Source: an uncultured Bacteroidota bacterium
Lineage (GTDB): Bacteria; Bacteroidota; Rhodothermia; Rhodothermales; Salinibacteraceae
Direction of reading: 5' to 3'
Assembly (NCBI GenBank): GCA_913055845.1
Contig: CAJXKO010000009.1
Location: forward strand, 1-56,329
Length of the DNA stretch: 56,329 nt
The notes below the pieces were generated by a model. The model ran no database searches and was not told where the DNA came from. It saw only the letters and a list, made by a program, of their open reading frames with translations. Position 1 is the first letter of the stretch; the number at the start of each line of letters is the position of its first letter. Below, piece after piece: positions 53,526-56,329 of the stretch. Made by a program: the position numbers and the translations under genes.

Positions 53526-54917
53526 CTACCCCACACTGATGAACTTTCCAATATTCTGGTACGCACTCCTGGGTCGAAACGGAAGAGCTATCGATTTTGA
53601 CAGGCGTACCATCAGGCTTCTCGTTTTCGAGTGTATGAGACAACTTAGGTAAACGGCCGCAAATTGTGAGAACAACGTAGCGACTGCAGCTCCTCCCCCC
53701 CCGTGCTCCGGAATCAACACATAGTTTATGACCACATTCGAGGCCGCCCCCAGAAGGGCTGCAAGCATCGCAAATCGTGTCATGTTCTCCGCAATCAGCC
53801 ACCGACCTCTAGCCACACCGAGCGTGACGAAAAGGAACGCCCATATATGTAATTGGAGTATTGGCACTGACTGTGAGTAGTCGCCCCCAAACAGCAGATT
53901 AATAATCGGATCAGCCAGAAAAGTCATCGGAAGAACGACGATGTACGCTAGCAGCGCCATGCCGTCGTACAGGGCCTGTATCCGTTCGGTGTACACACTG
54001 TCCGACACATTTTCCCGCATGCTCACGATCTTGGGGAAAACCGAGCTAGCAATCGTAATAGGAATGAAGTACCAGAGCTCCGAAATCTTCGCGGCTGTCG
54101 CGTATATCCCCACTTCTCTTTCGTTAATCATCTGACCGAGCATTACCTGATCCACCTTCATGTACACCGATACGGAGAGCCCTGCAATAATCAACGGCCA
54201 GGCGTCGGCCATCATGTCCCAGGCCGCCGTGCGGCTCACGGTCCAGTTTGGCTGTTCTTCCCGAACCATGCGGAACGCAACGTAAATTCCCGCGGTCTGG
54301 AGGGCTAACTGAATGGCTACCAACGCTGCGAACGCCTCAACGGGAAACTCCAACATAATGCAGGCCACCTGTCCTCCAGCGTACATCACCGTCACGATGC
54401 TCCGGACGATAACCGGATACTTGGACTGGATTTCCGATTTGAACCAGTAGTCGAAAACGTCTATCCCTTTCAGCACCAACTGGAACGACAGCAGAAGCAC
54501 GACCAACTGCGTCGTCCAATTGTCCTGGATCAGTCCAATCGTCACGGCTACGACGCCCATCGTCGCCACGCCTCCTAAGCTTCGGAGGACCAGCGCCGTT
54601 CCCAGGATCTCACCGTCTTCTCGACCCTCTCTCGACAAGTTACGGACCAGGATCTCGTTCAGCCCCAGGGTGGAGAAGGCCATGAAGATCCCGACGAAGC
54701 TGAGCCCAAAGCTGTACGTCCCGTAGGATTCTGGCCCCAGATACCGGACCACCCACACCCCCACAAAGAAGCGGACTGCCTTGTTCAGCACCTTCTCGAA
54801 AACGAGCCAGCCCGTGTTGCTCGCGATTTTCGACAATACGGGATTGGCCGAGACGAGACGGCGAAACCAGCTTCCCCATTTTGAGGACACCTGTGATTTG
54901 GTCTGGTGGTCTGCCAT
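53526..54917 (-). CDS. wzx: Oligosaccharide flippase (Wzx-like)
   Basis: A 463-residue membrane protein with about twelve helices. KIASNTGWLVFEKVLNKAVR and VVRYLGPESYGTYSFGLSFV at the start are hallmarks of polysaccharide-export flippases; DQVMLGQMINEREVGIYATA and NVVINYVLIPEHGG complete the picture. It moves undecaprenyl-linked repeat units across the inner membrane. The gene contains an uninterrupted run of eight G on its coding strand (53695-53702 region), encoding the Gly run after PEH. It is the second gene of the operon after the chain-length regulator, 61 bases away. Confidence 0.92.
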   Translation of the reverse strand: MADHQTKSQVSSKWGSWFRRLVSANPVLSKIASNTGWLVFEKVLNKAVRFFVGVWVVRYLGPESYGTYSFGLSFVGIFMAFSTLGLNEILVRNLSREGREDGEILGTALVLRSLGGVATMGVVAVTIGLIQDNWTTQLVVLLLSFQLVLKGIDVFDYWFKSEIQSKYPVIVRSIVTVMYAGGQVACIMLEFPVEAFAALVAIQLALQTAGIYVAFRMVREEQPNWTVSRTAAWDMMADAWPLIIAGLSVSVYMKVDQVMLGQMINEREVGIYATAAKISELWYFIPITIASSVFPKIVSMRENVSDSVYTERIQALYDGMALLAYIVVLPMTFLADPIINLLFGGDYSQSVPILQLHIWAFLFVTLGVARGRWLIAENMTRFAMLAALLGAASNVVINYVLIPEHGGGGAAVATLFSQFAAVYLSCLIHSKTRSLMVRLSKSIALPFRPRSAYQNIGKFISVG

Positions 54918-54978
54918 TTAAGGGGTAACTGGTTCTATGGCGATGAGACCAGAGTCGAAGTCTCAAGTGCCAATTATT

Positions 54979-56214
54979 TTACTCTTTCGTCACGAAGCGC
55001 TCACCAGAGTCAAGAGCCAGCTCCTTTCGGATCTGCCGAATCTTTTCGCGCCTTGATTCGTTTTTTTGGTTCTCAATAAAGCTCTTTCCGAATGCACCAA
55101 ACATCCCAATCCCCCCTCCGAGTAAAAGCGAAATCAAAACAATGAGCGTCCGCTGAGGAGACGTGCGGCTCATCGGCGGCACTGGCTCCTCCACAACCGT
55201 CACCACCGGCTGCCGCCGCTGCAGGTCGAGGCGCGTCTGGGTAAGCTGGCTCTGCAGGCTACTGTAGAGCTGCTCCTTGAAGCTCACCTGCCGCTGTAGT
55301 CGATCGCGTCGGAACTGGAGCGTGGCCGTGGTCGGGTTCTGGTTTCGCTCTAAGAACTGTGCGAGCCGGTCCTCTGCGACCTCCAATTCCTGTTCTACCT
55401 CCTGGAACCGTCTCTCCACAAATTGGAGGCGCTCCCGGACTTTCTCCGTCCGGATCTCGCGGACCCGCGTCGTGAAGTGGTCGAGAAAGCTCCCAGTCAG
55501 CGACGCCGCCAATTGCGGCCCGCCCGCCGTCACCGAGATCGTCATGAGTCCCGTCTCTTCATCCACCGACGCTGAGATCTTGTCGGCAATCGCCTTCAGG
55601 GCCTCGTCCTCCTCCTCGCTCGGAATCACCGGTTCCCCGGTGCCCGTCGTCCCGGCTGGCACTGGTGTGCTTGAAATCGCGTTACCGAGCATCCCCTTCA
55701 ACGTCCACGGTAGGAAGAGCGTGTAGTCCAGAACCGTGCTTAGCGGCCCCGGCGGCCGATTCACGTAGTCGACGTACGTCATCGGCCGCTCGGCGTTCGG
55801 GAACCGAAATGTATCCCGCACCACCGCCAGCCGCACCTCCCGGCTCTGGAGCACGTCGGGATAGGCCGCGGGCGTCAGGCCGCTCGCGCTTCCGCCCAGG
55901 TTAATCCCAAAACCGGAGAGCGCACCCGGAGAGATGCCTCCCGGCAGACTTCCTCCACCTTCCGACTGCGCCTCCCGCACCACCCGCGCCTCGGAGGTAA
56001 ACTCCTCCGGGGCCAGCAGTGCGTACGTGACGCCCAGCAGCGTAAAGACCAGCACCGTCCGCACGATGAGCGTCTTATTGCGGGCCAGGACGAGCAGGAT
56101 GTCCAGCAGCGATACCTCGTCCTCGCGCACGTCCGCGGCGCGGCTCGATGACGGCGACTCCGAAGAGGGACGGCCGTCATCCGCGGCGGGCGATGTTGGA
56201 GCGTCGCTGCTCAT
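54979..56214 (-). CDS. Polysaccharide chain-length determinant (Wzz/PCP family)
   Basis: A 411-residue inner-membrane protein. After a disordered Ser/Pro/Asp-rich N terminus of about 32 residues come a first membrane helix (about 48-68), a periplasmic domain with a long coiled coil (about 240-330: RERLQFVERRFQEVEQELEV and similar), a Pro-rich segment VPPMSRTSPQRTLIVLISLL and the second helix near residue 365. This is the polysaccharide co-polymerase layout controlling chain length. No C-terminal tyrosine kinase domain is present. It is upstream of wzx in the same direction, and the gene upstream of it ends about 50 bases before. Confidence 0.9.
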   Translation of the reverse strand: MSSDAPTSPAADDGRPSSESPSSSRAADVREDEVSLLDILLVLARNKTLIVRTVLVFTLLGVTYALLAPEEFTSEARVVREAQSEGGGSLPGGISPGALSGFGINLGGSASGLTPAAYPDVLQSREVRLAVVRDTFRFPNAERPMTYVDYVNRPPGPLSTVLDYTLFLPWTLKGMLGNAISSTPVPAGTTGTGEPVIPSEEEDEALKAIADKISASVDEETGLMTISVTAGGPQLAASLTGSFLDHFTTRVREIRTEKVRERLQFVERRFQEVEQELEVAEDRLAQFLERNQNPTTATLQFRRDRLQRQVSFKEQLYSSLQSQLTQTRLDLQRRQPVVTVVEEPVPPMSRTSPQRTLIVLISLLLGGGIGMFGAFGKSFIENQKNESRREKIRQIRKELALDSGERFVTKE

Positions 56215-56261
56215 GGATACTACCGGTCGTTCCAGAAGACCGACTCAAGAGAGGCTCGGCG

Positions 56262-56329
56262 CTAGTCGAAGACCCGCGTCACGAGCACGAGGACGGTGAG
56301 GGCGCTCGACAAGATGCTGGTGATCTCGG
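56262..56329 (-). CDS. 3' end of an unidentified gene, possibly polysaccharide export protein
   Basis: The last 22 codons of a leftward frame enter from the right edge and end at TAG 56264-56262. The peptide, EITSILSSALTVLVLVTRVF followed by Asp, is a hydrophobic helix near a C terminus. Polysaccharide export proteins of the Wza type in Bacteroidota often end with such a helix, and the gene lies directly upstream of the chain-length regulator, so that identity is plausible, but the fragment is too short to prove it. Confidence 0.5.
   Translation of the reverse strand, partial: EITSILSSALTVLVLVTRVFD

Overview
The window reads as a chromosomal segment of a high-GC halophilic bacterium of the Bacteroidota/Rhodothermota, close to Salinibacter. 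This is an inference from the strongly acidic predicted proteins, the scarcity of Shine-Dalgarno sites, the frequent GTG starts and the gene families present (DUF4783, YpdA-type reductase, TatA, class II EPSP synthase). No rRNA, tRNA, insertion sequence or phage gene was recognised.

Layout. 49-2699 is a type I-E-like CRISPR array of 44 identical 28-base repeats and 43 spacers of 33 bases; no cas gene lies to its right, so cas genes, if linked, are expected to the left of the window. 3242-17957 is housekeeping: ABM-family monooxygenase, aroA, adenosine deaminase, tatA, gatA, sucD, a SerA-like dehydrogenase, a YpdA/Bdr-like flavoprotein, arginine deiminase, truA, aroK and a ydbS-ydbT pair. 18087-24603 is an alpha-glucan to trehalose block (malQ, treZ, a small XRE regulator, treY), fitting a halophile that makes compatible solutes. 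24791-25427 is a PIN-domain toxin and its antitoxin in toxin-first order. 25491-39372 holds an M48 protease, a 1368-residue sensor kinase, a DUF4783 protein, a 2-hydroxyacid dehydrogenase, mutS2, a sugar nucleotidyltransferase, a TPR lipoprotein-like or periplasmic protein and an SDR sugar epimerase.

40374-41039 is the most striking locus: an AroQ chorismate mutase gene preceded on the minus strand by a consensus-like promoter, a 47-codon leader peptide ending in a Tyr/Phe cluster, a 10-bp antiterminator pairing and a GC-rich terminator with a T-run. Together they form a ribosome-mediated attenuator for aromatic amino acid synthesis.

41080-56329 is a surface-polysaccharide locus, all on the minus strand: chain-length regulator (Wzz), flippase (Wzx), five glycosyltransferases, an O-antigen ligase/polymerase-like membrane protein, three sulfotransferases, a DUF3473-type polysaccharide deacetylase, a formyltransferase and a UDP-sugar epimerase. 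Genes from 54917 down to 42310 are tightly packed, many with 1-17 base overlaps, so they probably form one operon making a sulfated exopolysaccharide. Base composition is visibly lower in GC around 42-54.9 kb than in the housekeeping part, consistent with horizontal exchange of this locus.
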